Of a stretch of DNA of 64,000 nt, positions 10,223-20,014 are shown piece after piece. A program made the position numbers and the translations under genes. Every line of letters starts with the position of its first letter. The first letter of the stretch is position 1. Source of the DNA: an uncultured Flammeovirgaceae bacterium (GTDB taxonomy: Bacteria; Bacteroidota; Bacteroidia; Cytophagales; Cyclobacteriaceae); contig CAJWQD010000005.1 in assembly GCA_913045135.1 (NCBI GenBank), forward strand, positions 1 through 64,000. The letters are read 5' to 3'. Below the pieces are notes generated by a model, which had not been told where the DNA came from, ran no database searches, and saw nothing but the letters and a program-made list of their open reading frames with translations.

Positions 10223-10427
10223 TTCCTTTTTTTCATGGGGAGTTAGACAATTTTTTATCACCAATCGAATTAATAAAATGCTTGAGACAACGGACCTCGT
10301 CATGAAGAGAAGGGGTAAAAATTTAGAGGATCAGCAAAGAGGAATATTTAAGAGTATTTATAACAAAAAAAAATGGATAAGATTGGGGAAACAGAAACTA
10401 AGTAATGACTAAACGGGCTATAAAAAG

Positions 10428-11552
10428 ATGAGATTTGAGGAAATTCCGGGACTAATTGCCTTAAAGGAAACTTTGGTTTTATCGAATCAAAGGAACCATT
10501 TTGCTCATGCTCAACTGTTCAGTGGACAGGAAGGCGGGGCAGCTCTACCTTTGGCTATTGCCTATGCAACTTATTTGCTTTGTGAGGATAAAACTTTTGC
10601 AGATGCTTGTGGAAGCTGTTCGGCATGTCAAAAAATGGCTAAGCACATACACCCTGATGTTCATTATTTTTTCCCATCAGCCAAATTAGAAAAAGAGGAA
10701 GGGATGCAACAGTCTAGATTGAATGAAGTTTGGAGAGAATTAATTATTGAACAGCCTTATGCTGCTTTGGGGGATCTTATTAGTGCACTGGATACCGAAA
10801 ACAAGCAAAATCTGATAAGTAAGGCAGACGCAAAAAAAATTGTACAGGAGGTAAGTATGAAGTCCTTTGAGGGAGGACTTAAAATCTTGATTATTTGGTA
10901 TCCCGAAAAAATGAATGGGGCGGCAGCCAATGCTATTTTGAAAGTATTGGAAGAACCTCCAGCAAATACATTGTATTTAATGGTTACTTATCATTATGAA
11001 GATTTACTACCGACGATTATCTCTCGCTTACAGTTGATTGTCATTCCCTCTTTTTCAGAGGACGAACTCAAGGGGTACTTGGTAAAAAATCATGGAGCTA
11101 CTGCAGAGGATGCGATCAAGGCATATCGGTTTTCAAATGGGAGCTTACCGAACGCAGTAGCAGACATGAGAGAGGGCAATGAAGATGAGCTCAATTGGTT
11201 TGTTGATTGGATGCGAAATTGCATAAGTGCTAAATATGATTTATTATCTCAGATAAGCGAACAATTCAAGAAAATACCAAGGTCAAAACAGCATATTAAG
11301 ATGCGTTGGTCACTTGAGATGATACGCAATGCTATTTTGGCAAAGGGGGCAGAAGATTTAATTTCTTCACAAGGGTCTGAGCGTGCGTTTATATTAAAAT
11401 TTAGTCGTGCTATTAATCTTAAAGGACTTGAACTCATATATGAAGATCTTTCTGAAACCTTGTATTATCTAGAACGTCATGCTCATTCTCAAATGGCCCA
11501 ACTGGCCTTAAGCATTAGGCTTTCTCAAATCATAAGAATCCATCGTGAATAG
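10428..11552 (+). CDS. holB: DNA polymerase III delta-prime-like subunit
   Basis: Clamp-loader zinc module CGSCSACQKM, NAILKVLEEPPANT, ISRLQ motifs. Confidence 0.9.
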   Translation: MRFEEIPGLIALKETLVLSNQRNHFAHAQLFSGQEGGAALPLAIAYATYLLCEDKTFADACGSCSACQKMAKHIHPDVHYFFPSAKLEKEEGMQQSRLNEVWRELIIEQPYAALGDLISALDTENKQNLISKADAKKIVQEVSMKSFEGGLKILIIWYPEKMNGAAANAILKVLEEPPANTLYLMVTYHYEDLLPTIISRLQLIVIPSFSEDELKGYLVKNHGATAEDAIKAYRFSNGSLPNAVADMREGNEDELNWFVDWMRNCISAKYDLLSQISEQFKKIPRSKQHIKMRWSLEMIRNAILAKGAEDLISSQGSERAFILKFSRAINLKGLELIYEDLSETLYYLERHAHSQMAQLALSIRLSQIIRIHRE

Positions 11553-12477
11553 GCCAATTGTCATAGGAACCCGTAAAAGTAAGCTGGCTTTATGGCAAGC
11601 CCAGTGGGTAAGAACTCAGTTGGCTAGTATCGGCATTGCCTCAGAGCTTGCCCCGGTTTCAACCAAAGGGGATCGTATTCTGGATGTATCCATTTCTAAA
11701 ATAGGCGCCAAAGGAGTTTTCACGGAAGAACTAGAGAAGAAACTTCAAAATGGAGAAATTGATATTGCCGTACACAGTGCAAAAGATATGCCGTCGGTAT
11801 TGCCTGATTCATTTGAAATTATTGCTTTTGGTCCAAGAACTCGGGCCAATGATGTTTTGATTAGTACAAATAAAGTTAATCTATCAAATCCGCTTGTTAT
11901 TGGAACCTCATCAACTCGCCGTGTGGCCTGCCTGAGACATTTTTATCCTCATGTAGAAACGATTGATATGAGAGGGAACTTGCAAACAAGAATTGAGAAA
12001 ATGAAGTCGGGAGCTTGCGATGCCTTGATATTGGCTTATGCTGGAGTGCAAAGGCTTAATTATGAAAGTATGATTCAACATGTTTTTGATGAAAAAGTTT
12101 GGATTCCGGCGGTGGGTCAAGGAAGTATTGCCGTTGAAGCTCATAGCTCATTGGACTCTGCTTTAAGAGCGAGAATCAGATTGAATTTAAGTCATGCAAA
12201 GACGGCGTTCGAGCTAATTGCGGAACGAGCATTTCTTGAAAAGTTTGAAGGGGGTTGTAGTATTCCTATTTTTGCGCATGCTACTTCTGATCAAAATAAT
12301 ATTTTGTTAAGGGGGGGGATTATCAGCTTGGATGGTAAAAAAAAGATCTTAAGAGAGCGATCAGGTGATAATCCCAAAGGTCTTGGAGGAGTCTTGGCAT
12401 CAGAGGTTTTAGAGGCGGGGGGACAAAAAATATTAAAAGAAATAAAATTTAATTTGAAAAGTAGAAAAGAAACATGA
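11545..12477 (+). CDS. hemC: Hydroxymethylbilane synthase (porphobilinogen deaminase)
   Basis: GTRKSKLALWQAQWV, VHSAKDMPS, GTSSTRRVACLRH, EGGCSIPI cofactor motif. Confidence 0.97.
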   Translation: MNRPIVIGTRKSKLALWQAQWVRTQLASIGIASELAPVSTKGDRILDVSISKIGAKGVFTEELEKKLQNGEIDIAVHSAKDMPSVLPDSFEIIAFGPRTRANDVLISTNKVNLSNPLVIGTSSTRRVACLRHFYPHVETIDMRGNLQTRIEKMKSGACDALILAYAGVQRLNYESMIQHVFDEKVWIPAVGQGSIAVEAHSSLDSALRARIRLNLSHAKTAFELIAERAFLEKFEGGCSIPIFAHATSDQNNILLRGGIISLDGKKKILRERSGDNPKGLGGVLASEVLEAGGQKILKEIKFNLKSRKET

Positions 12478-13310
12478 AACAGTTAGTAATTATCATATGG
12501 ATACTGATGGCTCTGCCGAGTTGTAATTCTGATAAAGATATTTTAGTCAATATTAATACCCAATTTGGAACGATAAAAGTCCTTTTATACGATGAAACCC
12601 CTCTCCATAAAAAAAACTTTATTGAGTTGGTTAAGGAGGGAAAATATGACAGCACTCAGTGGCATCGTGTTATCAAAAATTTTATGGTTCAGGGGGGAAA
12701 TGTCTACGAAAAAGAAGGGACACAGGAATCTGAAGAGGACCGCATTCCTGCTGAAATTATCGATGATTTCATGCATACTAAAGGTTCGTTAGCGGCAGCT
12801 AGGCAACCTGACAATATCAATCCAACAAAAATGTCCTCAGCGAGTCAATTTTATATTGTTCATGGGAAAATATTTAGTGAAGAGGAGTTGACGATTGACC
12901 AATATGCTTTAAATCAGGGGTTGAGTGAGTTAATGAGAGATTCCAGTTATGATACCATTGCCCAACAATTTATCAATTTGCAAAGGGAGAATAAAAATAA
13001 AGAAATGAATCAATTGGCCTTGAGATATGTAGATTTAGTGGAGTCTGTACAAGGGATATCTCTTCGGAAAGACATTTCACAGGATCGAATAGGAGCCTAT
13101 ACGACTTTGGGAGGCGCTCCCCATTTGGATAACGAATATACAATTTTTGGTCGTGTGGTTGTGGGATTGGAGGTTGTAGATCAAATCGCAAGTGTATCGG
13201 TAGGACGAGCTAATCGACCGATTGAGGATCTTTTTATGACCATGAACATTGAAGAGATACCAAAAAAACAAATTACTGAACAATACGGTTACATTTATCC
13301 AGAAGAATAA
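12474..13310 (+). CDS. Cyclophilin-type peptidyl-prolyl isomerase, predicted lipoprotein
   Basis: Lipobox-like ALPSC; FGTIKVLLYDETPLHKKNFIELVKEGKYDSTQWHRVIKNFMVQGGN. Confidence 0.93.
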   Translation: MKQLVIIIWILMALPSCNSDKDILVNINTQFGTIKVLLYDETPLHKKNFIELVKEGKYDSTQWHRVIKNFMVQGGNVYEKEGTQESEEDRIPAEIIDDFMHTKGSLAAARQPDNINPTKMSSASQFYIVHGKIFSEEELTIDQYALNQGLSELMRDSSYDTIAQQFINLQRENKNKEMNQLALRYVDLVESVQGISLRKDISQDRIGAYTTLGGAPHLDNEYTIFGRVVVGLEVVDQIASVSVGRANRPIEDLFMTMNIEEIPKKQITEQYGYIYPEE

Positions 13311-13312
13311 TT

Positions 13313-14218
13313 ATGAAGCTGTTAGTTACGGGATCCAACGGTCTTTTAGGGCAGAAATTAATAAGCTTATCAGAGTCATTACAGGAGATATCTTTTGTAG
13401 CTACAGGTAAGGGATTAAATCGGAATCCACCTGGAAATTATGAATATAGGCAATTAGATGTTACCTCTCAAGATGAGGTATCGAGGGTCCTTAAGGAAAT
13501 TAATCCAGATGTAGTGATCAATTGTGCAGCAATGACGGATGTTGATCAATGCGAAACTCACAAAGAAGCATGCTGGGCACAAAATGTAATAGCTGTGGAA
13601 TATTTGATAGCCATTTGTATTGATTTAAAGGCTTTTCTCATACATCTCTCTACAGATTTTATTTTTGATGGCTTGTCTGGTCCTTATGATGAATTGGCTG
13701 TAGCCCATCCCCTTAGTTATTATGGACAAAGTAAGTTGGCTTCAGAAGGTCTATTAAAAGCCTCACCTATTAAAAGTGCGATTGCCCGAACAGTTTTGGT
13801 TTATGGAGTCACAAATAATATTTCAAAGTTAAATATAATTTTATGGGTTAAAAATAGTCTAGAACGAGGGGAAAAAATACAAGTAATTAATGATCAATGG
13901 AGGACTCCCACTTTAGCTGAAGATTTGGCTGCTGGTTGCATGGCAATTGCTCAAAAAAGGGCAGAGGGTATTTTTAATTTATCAGGTAAGGATCTACTCA
14001 CTCCCCATGAGATGGCAACAAAAACGGCTCAATTTTTCAATTTAGATACTTCCTTGATCGAAGAGGTGGATGGAAGTATATTTACTCAGCAAGCCCAGCG
14101 ACCCGCGAGGACAGGATTTATTTTAGATAAAGCTATCGCTAAATTAAATTATAATCCACACAGTTTCGATGAAAGTATGGTTTTTTTACGAAAACAGTTG
14201 TTACTCAGATCTTCTTGA
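13313..14218 (+). CDS. SDR family sugar nucleotide oxidoreductase (RfbD/dTDP-4-dehydrorhamnose reductase-like)
   Basis: VTGSNGLLGQ Rossmann motif, LSTDFIFDG, YYGQSK catalytic motif. Confidence 0.9.
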   Translation: MKLLVTGSNGLLGQKLISLSESLQEISFVATGKGLNRNPPGNYEYRQLDVTSQDEVSRVLKEINPDVVINCAAMTDVDQCETHKEACWAQNVIAVEYLIAICIDLKAFLIHLSTDFIFDGLSGPYDELAVAHPLSYYGQSKLASEGLLKASPIKSAIARTVLVYGVTNNISKLNIILWVKNSLERGEKIQVINDQWRTPTLAEDLAAGCMAIAQKRAEGIFNLSGKDLLTPHEMATKTAQFFNLDTSLIEEVDGSIFTQQAQRPARTGFILDKAIAKLNYNPHSFDESMVFLRKQLLLRSS

Positions 14219-14240
14219 GGATTATTTGAGTCTACATTAA

Positions 14241-14771
14241 TTAGGGCTCTACTTCAACAATCATCTCTATCTCTACACAGATATTCATTGGCAAGGCAAC
14301 CATACCTACCGCGGCACGGGCGTGCTTTCCTCGATCTCCGAAAACTTCTACCATCAAATCTGAGAAGCCATTGATTACATCAGGTTGTTTTGTAAAAGTT
14401 GGTGTGGAGTTGACCATACCAAATACTTTTATGATTCTTTTTACCTTGTTGAGATCACCTATTTTGGCCTTTAAAGCAGCTAGTTGAGAAATAGCTGTAT
14501 ATCTAGCTGCCTCATAACCCTCTGCGATACTTAAGTTTTCTCCAAGTTTACCTTTTATGTATCCGTTGGGGCCAAGTGGACCTAATCCTGCCATATAGAT
14601 AAGATTTCCAGTTTGAACGCTGTTGACATAATTTCCGACAGGAGTACTATCTTCATTTAAGATAATCCCTAATGCCACTAACTTATCATCTATGTCATAG
14701 TCATATAAATTTTGACCAAATAGGCCAAATGAGGTGGATGTTAATAGGAGTATAGCAAGATAATTTTTCAT
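14241..14771 (-). CDS. RidA/YjgF family protein with predicted signal peptide
   Basis: MKNYLAILLLTSTSFGLFGQ leader then RidA-like GNLIYMAGLGPLGPNG...RAAVGMVALPMNICVEIEMIVEV. Confidence 0.88.
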   Translation of the reverse strand: MKNYLAILLLTSTSFGLFGQNLYDYDIDDKLVALGIILNEDSTPVGNYVNSVQTGNLIYMAGLGPLGPNGYIKGKLGENLSIAEGYEAARYTAISQLAALKAKIGDLNKVKRIIKVFGMVNSTPTFTKQPDVINGFSDLMVEVFGDRGKHARAAVGMVALPMNICVEIEMIVEVEP

Positions 14772-14773
14772 GT

Positions 14774-15157
14774 TTATTTTTTGAGGTGAATAAAAATGTC
14801 TTCCATGAGTTGTAATTCAATGAAGTCTTCATTTTTTGATCTTATAAAATAAGAAATTCCTCTTAGGTTGGTTTTATTGAGAAGATAAAGGGTGTCATTT
14901 TGTACCTTCCATTTTTGGGAATGCTTAATGGTATCAACTCCGAAAATACAGCCTTTATAGCCATGGGCAATGATGGTTATGGAATCACCGTGAAAAATAA
15001 ACTTGCCATTCATGGTAAAATTTTCAATACCGTTGATCTTCCCAAAGGATTCAGGTGAAGTCTCCCAAATAGCATCCCATGCTCCTTCTAGTTTAAGTTC
15101 ATCGCTGCATGAGAATAATGAAAATATCATCAAAGATAAGGGAATAATTTTTTTCAT
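14774..15157 (-). CDS. Predicted small lipoprotein, unknown function
   Basis: MKKIIPLSLMIFSLFSCSDE lipobox; single clean ORF immediately upstream of the RidA gene. Confidence 0.7.
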   Translation of the reverse strand: MKKIIPLSLMIFSLFSCSDELKLEGAWDAIWETSPESFGKINGIENFTMNGKFIFHGDSITIIAHGYKGCIFGVDTIKHSQKWKVQNDTLYLLNKTNLRGISYFIRSKNEDFIELQLMEDIFIHLKK

Positions 15158-15306
15158 AAGGTATAGTTTTTACTACGTCGAAGATATTAAAAATGGATTG
15201 GATGAAACGAAGTTTGAAATTATTTTATTCATTAAGTCATTATTTAGTGCACTGATATACAAAATCCCAATCGGAGAGTAAAAATCGGGCGAGATTAATA
15301 CTATAG

Positions 15307-16611
15307 TTAAGGGCTCATTGGGGTTTCTTTTTTATCCTGAGGAGACTCAAAAGTTAACAATTCTAATTTTTTTATAATTCTATTTTTTTCATGTAAAAAA
15401 TCATTGAGTGCGTTGGGATTGATTGGATCTGAAGGAGGTAAATCTACTTTTAATGCATCTACCTGACTATTATTTTTCCAAAAGCGAAAGCATAGATGTG
15501 GACCGGTAGCCAGTCCTGTACTTCCAACAAATCCAATAGTTTGACCTTGCTCGACTTGAACCCCTGGTCTGATACCCCGCTTAATTTTTTGCATGTGTAA
15601 GTATTGGGTTGAATAGGTACTATTATGCTTGATTTTGACATAATTCCCATTGTATCGGCCATATTTTGCCTCAACTACTATACCCTCACCAACCGAATGG
15701 ATGGGTGTGCCTACGGATGCGGCATAATCTGTTCCTAAATGTGCCTTATATCTTTTTTGAATAGGATGATAGCGACGACCTGAGTATCTAGAACTTATTC
15801 TTCTGTAGTTCAACGGGGCTCTTAAAAAAGTCTTTCTCAAACTGTTACCTTCCTCATCAAAATAATCTTCTTTTTGATCAGCAATGTAGCGAAAACCATA
15901 AAATATCTTATTAAAATGTTCAAAATAGACACCCGTAATTTGCTTTATTCCAATTGGGTTTCCTTCAATACTTTCTTCCTCATAAATGACTTTGAACTTA
16001 TCTCCCTCTTGTATTCTAAAAAAGTCAACTTGCCAAGCAAGTATATCGATTAGCTTGCTTACTAGTACACGAGGCGCTCCGATATCTATTACTGTTTCAT
16101 ATAAGGATGAATGAATAGTTGCTGAAATACTTCTTTCAATTAGATCAATCTTTTTTTGATGAAGACGAGTATAGACGGAATCGCCTAAGGAAAAAACGAC
16201 AAAAGACTGTAGATCGGGTTCAAAAATAAAATATTCCACCGTCTTAGTGGTATCCATTTTATGAATAATAGAGTATTTTTTGCCTATGATTAGTTTACGA
16301 AGGTCATAAATATTCTTCGACGCTTGAGCAAGAGCATAAATTTTGGTATTGCTTACACCAAAGCTTTGAAGAATAGTAGAAAGTGTTTGGTTTCGTTTTA
16401 TTTTTCCTTCAATGACTTTGGACGAATCTATTGGGAGGCCAAATAATAATTTCGGTTGTGGATTTTCATATAACAGTGAGTCAACATTCTGTTTTTTGGG
16501 TGTTTGCTTGATCACTGAATGACAAGAATACAATAGAATCAAAAGTATAAAGGAGATTAAATAAGGCACATTTAAGGACATAACTTTATTTTTTGAAATT
16601 GGTATGTCCAA
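15307..16611 (-). CDS. M23 family metallopeptidase (LytM-type endopeptidase)
   Basis: HLGTDYAASVGTPIHSVGEGIVVEA...GNYVKIKHNSTYSTQYLHM...STGLATGPHLCFRFW. Confidence 0.94.
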   Translation of the reverse strand: MDIPISKNKVMSLNVPYLISFILLILLYSCHSVIKQTPKKQNVDSLLYENPQPKLLFGLPIDSSKVIEGKIKRNQTLSTILQSFGVSNTKIYALAQASKNIYDLRKLIIGKKYSIIHKMDTTKTVEYFIFEPDLQSFVVFSLGDSVYTRLHQKKIDLIERSISATIHSSLYETVIDIGAPRVLVSKLIDILAWQVDFFRIQEGDKFKVIYEEESIEGNPIGIKQITGVYFEHFNKIFYGFRYIADQKEDYFDEEGNSLRKTFLRAPLNYRRISSRYSGRRYHPIQKRYKAHLGTDYAASVGTPIHSVGEGIVVEAKYGRYNGNYVKIKHNSTYSTQYLHMQKIKRGIRPGVQVEQGQTIGFVGSTGLATGPHLCFRFWKNNSQVDALKVDLPPSDPINPNALNDFLHEKNRIIKKLELLTFESPQDKKETPMSP

Positions 16612-18550
16612 GGTCTAAAAATGAGAGGAACGATGGAATGTCTAAATTATATGCGATAGGTTCGGTAAGTAATTCACCATCAGCGTTCATGATGATGTAT
16701 AGGGGTTGTGCATTATTTTTAAACTTGGTAATTTGTAAGTCTGCATTTTGCTTACCAATTGTTTTTTTTATTTTACCATCGTAAGAGGATTTATACCATT
16801 GATCTTTAGGTAAATATGTTTTGTCATCTACATATAAAGCAACTAAAATGAAGTTTTCGGATAAATGTTTGAGAATTCTTGAATCTGACCAAACGCGTGC
16901 CTCCATTTCACGGCAGTTGACACAGCCATGACCTGTGAAATCTATAAATATAGGCTTTCCAGTTGCCCTGGCACATTCTTTCGCTTGCGTTAAATCAAAA
17001 TAGCCATTTAGTCCATGAGGGAGCTTGAGGAAATTATTATATTTTGGGGTCTCACACAAACCAAATAAATCATTATTGGGAACTGTATGGCGGTAACTGC
17101 TCATATTGAAGTCTTGCCCTGAAATAGGGGGTAGGTAGCCGGACATTCCTTTTAGAGGAGCGCCGAAAAGTCCCGGGACAAGATAATATACAAACGTGAT
17201 ACTGATGAGGGCTAAGATTAATCTTAAAACGGAAGTATTTTTTGCTTCAGAATCTCCGGGCATCCGAAAGGTACCGAGCAGATAAAGGCTTAATAAGGTG
17301 AAGATGGCTATCCATATGGATAAGTAAACATCTCGGTCTAAAATGCCCCAATGATAGGCTTGGTCAGCAATACTTAGAAACTTAAAGGCAAAAGCTAATT
17401 CTAGAAATCCTAGTACCACTTTTACGGAGTTAAGCCAGCTTCCTGATTTTGGTAGAGATGCGAGCCAGCCAGGGGATAAAGCAAAAAGCATGAATGGAAT
17501 GGCAAAAGCTGTAGAAAAAGCCAACATTCCCAATATGGGCTTAAGTACTAGTCCGCCGGCCGATTCAACTAAAATAGTACCTACAATGGGGCCAGTGCAA
17601 CTGAAGGAAACTAGCACTAAAGTTAATGCCATAAAAAAAACACCAACTAGGCCACCTTGATCGCCCATTCTATCTACTTTATTTACCCATTTATGTGGAA
17701 GAGTGATTTCATAAAGTCCGAAAAATGATAGTGAAAAAAAGACAAATACAATGAAAAATAAAATATTAGGGAACCATCCTGTAGCCAAATCATTTGCGAT
17801 TTCTGGACCCATAAATGGGGCTATGATAGCACCAAACAGGACATGAATTCCAATGATTGATATGCCGTAAAAAAGACTGTTCTTAATTCGTACTGCCTTA
17901 CTTTTGCTTCTTCCCGTAAAGTAAGTAATGGTCATGGGAATCATAGGAAAGACGCAAGGAGTAAGGAGGGCCGTTAGTCCACCGAGAAAGGCAATCAGGA
18001 TAAAGGTTAGGAGAGTATAAGGGTCATTTGCTGATCGTAGATCAAAAACGCTTTTATTATATATGGGGTCTTCTTTGCCGAATGCTGTTGTATTATCTGT
18101 TTTTTTGACAAAAGAGAAATCATCCTCAAAGGGTATGCAAAGTCCTGTAACATCTGAACAAACTTGATAGCTATAAAACCCTTTAACTCGATAATTAGGT
18201 TCATTTAATTGAATATTTTGGATGAATGTACCTGTTTTTTTAAAATAAGTGTAAGTGCCCATAAATATCGAATCATAGGCACTCGATGGGTTTTGAGGTT
18301 GAACTAATCCTAATAGCTCAAAACTCTTATCTGGAGTAAATACGAATGTAGTAACATTAGGGCCTAGTTCTGAATCAAAATCAGAGGAATATAAGTACCA
18401 ATTTGAATCTATTCTAGCCGTAAAGAAAATTTCTGCCGTTGTTTGATCATCTGAAATAGAGATACTTTGATGCCATTCTATAGGCTTTATTACTTGGCTT
18501 GAACACCAAAGGCTTGCTCCAAGTAACAATAGGATTAATTGAACGCGCAT
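16586..18550 (-). CDS. dsbD: Thiol:disulfide interchange protein DsbD-like (DsbD-alpha, TM and thioredoxin domains)
   Basis: LTPCVFPMIPMT TM Cys motif; C-terminal FIDFTGHGCVNCREMEARVW thioredoxin CxxC. Confidence 0.93.
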   Translation of the reverse strand: MRVQLILLLLGASLWCSSQVIKPIEWHQSISISDDQTTAEIFFTARIDSNWYLYSSDFDSELGPNVTTFVFTPDKSFELLGLVQPQNPSSAYDSIFMGTYTYFKKTGTFIQNIQLNEPNYRVKGFYSYQVCSDVTGLCIPFEDDFSFVKKTDNTTAFGKEDPIYNKSVFDLRSANDPYTLLTFILIAFLGGLTALLTPCVFPMIPMTITYFTGRSKSKAVRIKNSLFYGISIIGIHVLFGAIIAPFMGPEIANDLATGWFPNILFFIVFVFFSLSFFGLYEITLPHKWVNKVDRMGDQGGLVGVFFMALTLVLVSFSCTGPIVGTILVESAGGLVLKPILGMLAFSTAFAIPFMLFALSPGWLASLPKSGSWLNSVKVVLGFLELAFAFKFLSIADQAYHWGILDRDVYLSIWIAIFTLLSLYLLGTFRMPGDSEAKNTSVLRLILALISITFVYYLVPGLFGAPLKGMSGYLPPISGQDFNMSSYRHTVPNNDLFGLCETPKYNNFLKLPHGLNGYFDLTQAKECARATGKPIFIDFTGHGCVNCREMEARVWSDSRILKHLSENFILVALYVDDKTYLPKDQWYKSSYDGKIKKTIGKQNADLQITKFKNNAQPLYIIMNADGELLTEPIAYNLDIPSFLSFLDLGHTNFKK

Positions 18551-18560
18551 AATACATCAG

Positions 18561-19949
18561 TTATAGGTTGTATCCCTTACTCTTTTTTGATATTTGGGAA
18601 AAATGATCATAAAAATAAGCGATGGTTTCGATTCCTTTAAAATAATTAAATAAGCCATAACTTTCATTGGGGGAATGGATATCATCTGAGTCAAGGCCAA
18701 ATCCCATTAATATGGGTTCTGTTTTTAGCTCTTGTATAAACAAAGCAACTATTGGGATGCTGCCGCCTTCCATCGTCGGGATGGGTTTTTTCCCCCAAGA
18801 TTGTTCGAATGCCCTACTGGCTGCTTGATATCCGTTTGAATAGGTAGAGATTACGGCGGGTGTTCCTCCGTGATGAGGAGTTACCTTTACCTTTACAGAC
18901 TTTGGTGCTTTTTTTTCGAAATATCTGATGATCATTTTTGTGATTTTATCGCTATTTTGATTGGAGACCAATCGAGTAGAAATTTTAGCAAATGCTTTTG
19001 ATGGGAGTACAGTTTTAGATCCGGGACCTGTATATCCACCCCAAATACCATTTACATCTAAACAAGGACGTATGCCTATGCGTTCAATTGTTGAAAATCC
19101 TTTTTCACCTTTAACTTCCTCAATGTCGAGTTCTTTTTTATAATGGTTAAGGTCAAAAGGGGCTTTTGCCATTTCAGCTCTTTCTCTATCAGAATATTCT
19201 AAAACGTCATCATAAAAACCAGGAAGTGTGACGCGTCCATATTCATCCTGCATTTCTGCGATAAGTTTGGTAAGAATATTGATGGGATTGGCCACTGCAC
19301 CACCGTAAACACCGGAATGAAGGTCCTTATTAGGACCTGTAATCTCTACTTCAAGATAGCTTAAACCCCTCAGACCAACGGTAATCGATGGGGTATCATT
19401 ATTTATGATGGAGGTATCTGAAATTAAAATTATATCTGCTAATAATTTTTGTTTTTCTTCTTTTATAAAAGCTTCTAAATTTTTGGAACCTACTTCTTCC
19501 TCTCCTTCGATCATGAATTTGACATTGCAGGTTAATGTATCAGTTGCCATCATCATTTCAAAAGCTTTGACATGCATATACATTTGGCCCTTATCATCAC
19601 AGGCACCGCGGGCATAAATACGATCATTTTTTACTATGGGTTCGAAGGGGGGATGATCCCATAGCTCATAGGGATCTGCAGGTTGAACGTCATAATGACC
19701 ATAGACTAATACTGTAGGAAAGGTGGGATCAATAATCTTTTCAGCATATACAATAGGATGGCCTTTCGTTTCACATAATTCGGTATGGTCTGCGCCCGAG
19801 CTGGCTAATTTGTCTTTGATAAAGTTGGCAGCATTTCTAACCTCATCATCAAATTTTTTATCGGCACTAACAGATGGAATTCGTAATAAATCAAGTAACT
19901 CATCAAGAAATCTATCTTTGTGGTCATTTAAGTATGCTAAAGGATTCAT
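18561..19949 (-). CDS. M20 family dipeptidase
   Basis: VLVYGHYDVQPADPYELWDHPPFEP, ARGACDDKGQ, EGEEEVGS, EGGSIPIV. Confidence 0.94.
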   Translation of the reverse strand: MNPLAYLNDHKDRFLDELLDLLRIPSVSADKKFDDEVRNAANFIKDKLASSGADHTELCETKGHPIVYAEKIIDPTFPTVLVYGHYDVQPADPYELWDHPPFEPIVKNDRIYARGACDDKGQMYMHVKAFEMMMATDTLTCNVKFMIEGEEEVGSKNLEAFIKEEKQKLLADIILISDTSIINNDTPSITVGLRGLSYLEVEITGPNKDLHSGVYGGAVANPINILTKLIAEMQDEYGRVTLPGFYDDVLEYSDRERAEMAKAPFDLNHYKKELDIEEVKGEKGFSTIERIGIRPCLDVNGIWGGYTGPGSKTVLPSKAFAKISTRLVSNQNSDKITKMIIRYFEKKAPKSVKVKVTPHHGGTPAVISTYSNGYQAASRAFEQSWGKKPIPTMEGGSIPIVALFIQELKTEPILMGFGLDSDDIHSPNESYGLFNYFKGIETIAYFYDHFSQISKKSKGYNL

Positions 19950-20014
19950 AGAAAAGGGTTATTAAAAACACTAAACAAATTTACTTACAAGAATTTTTAA
20001 TTTAGTGGTAAAAC

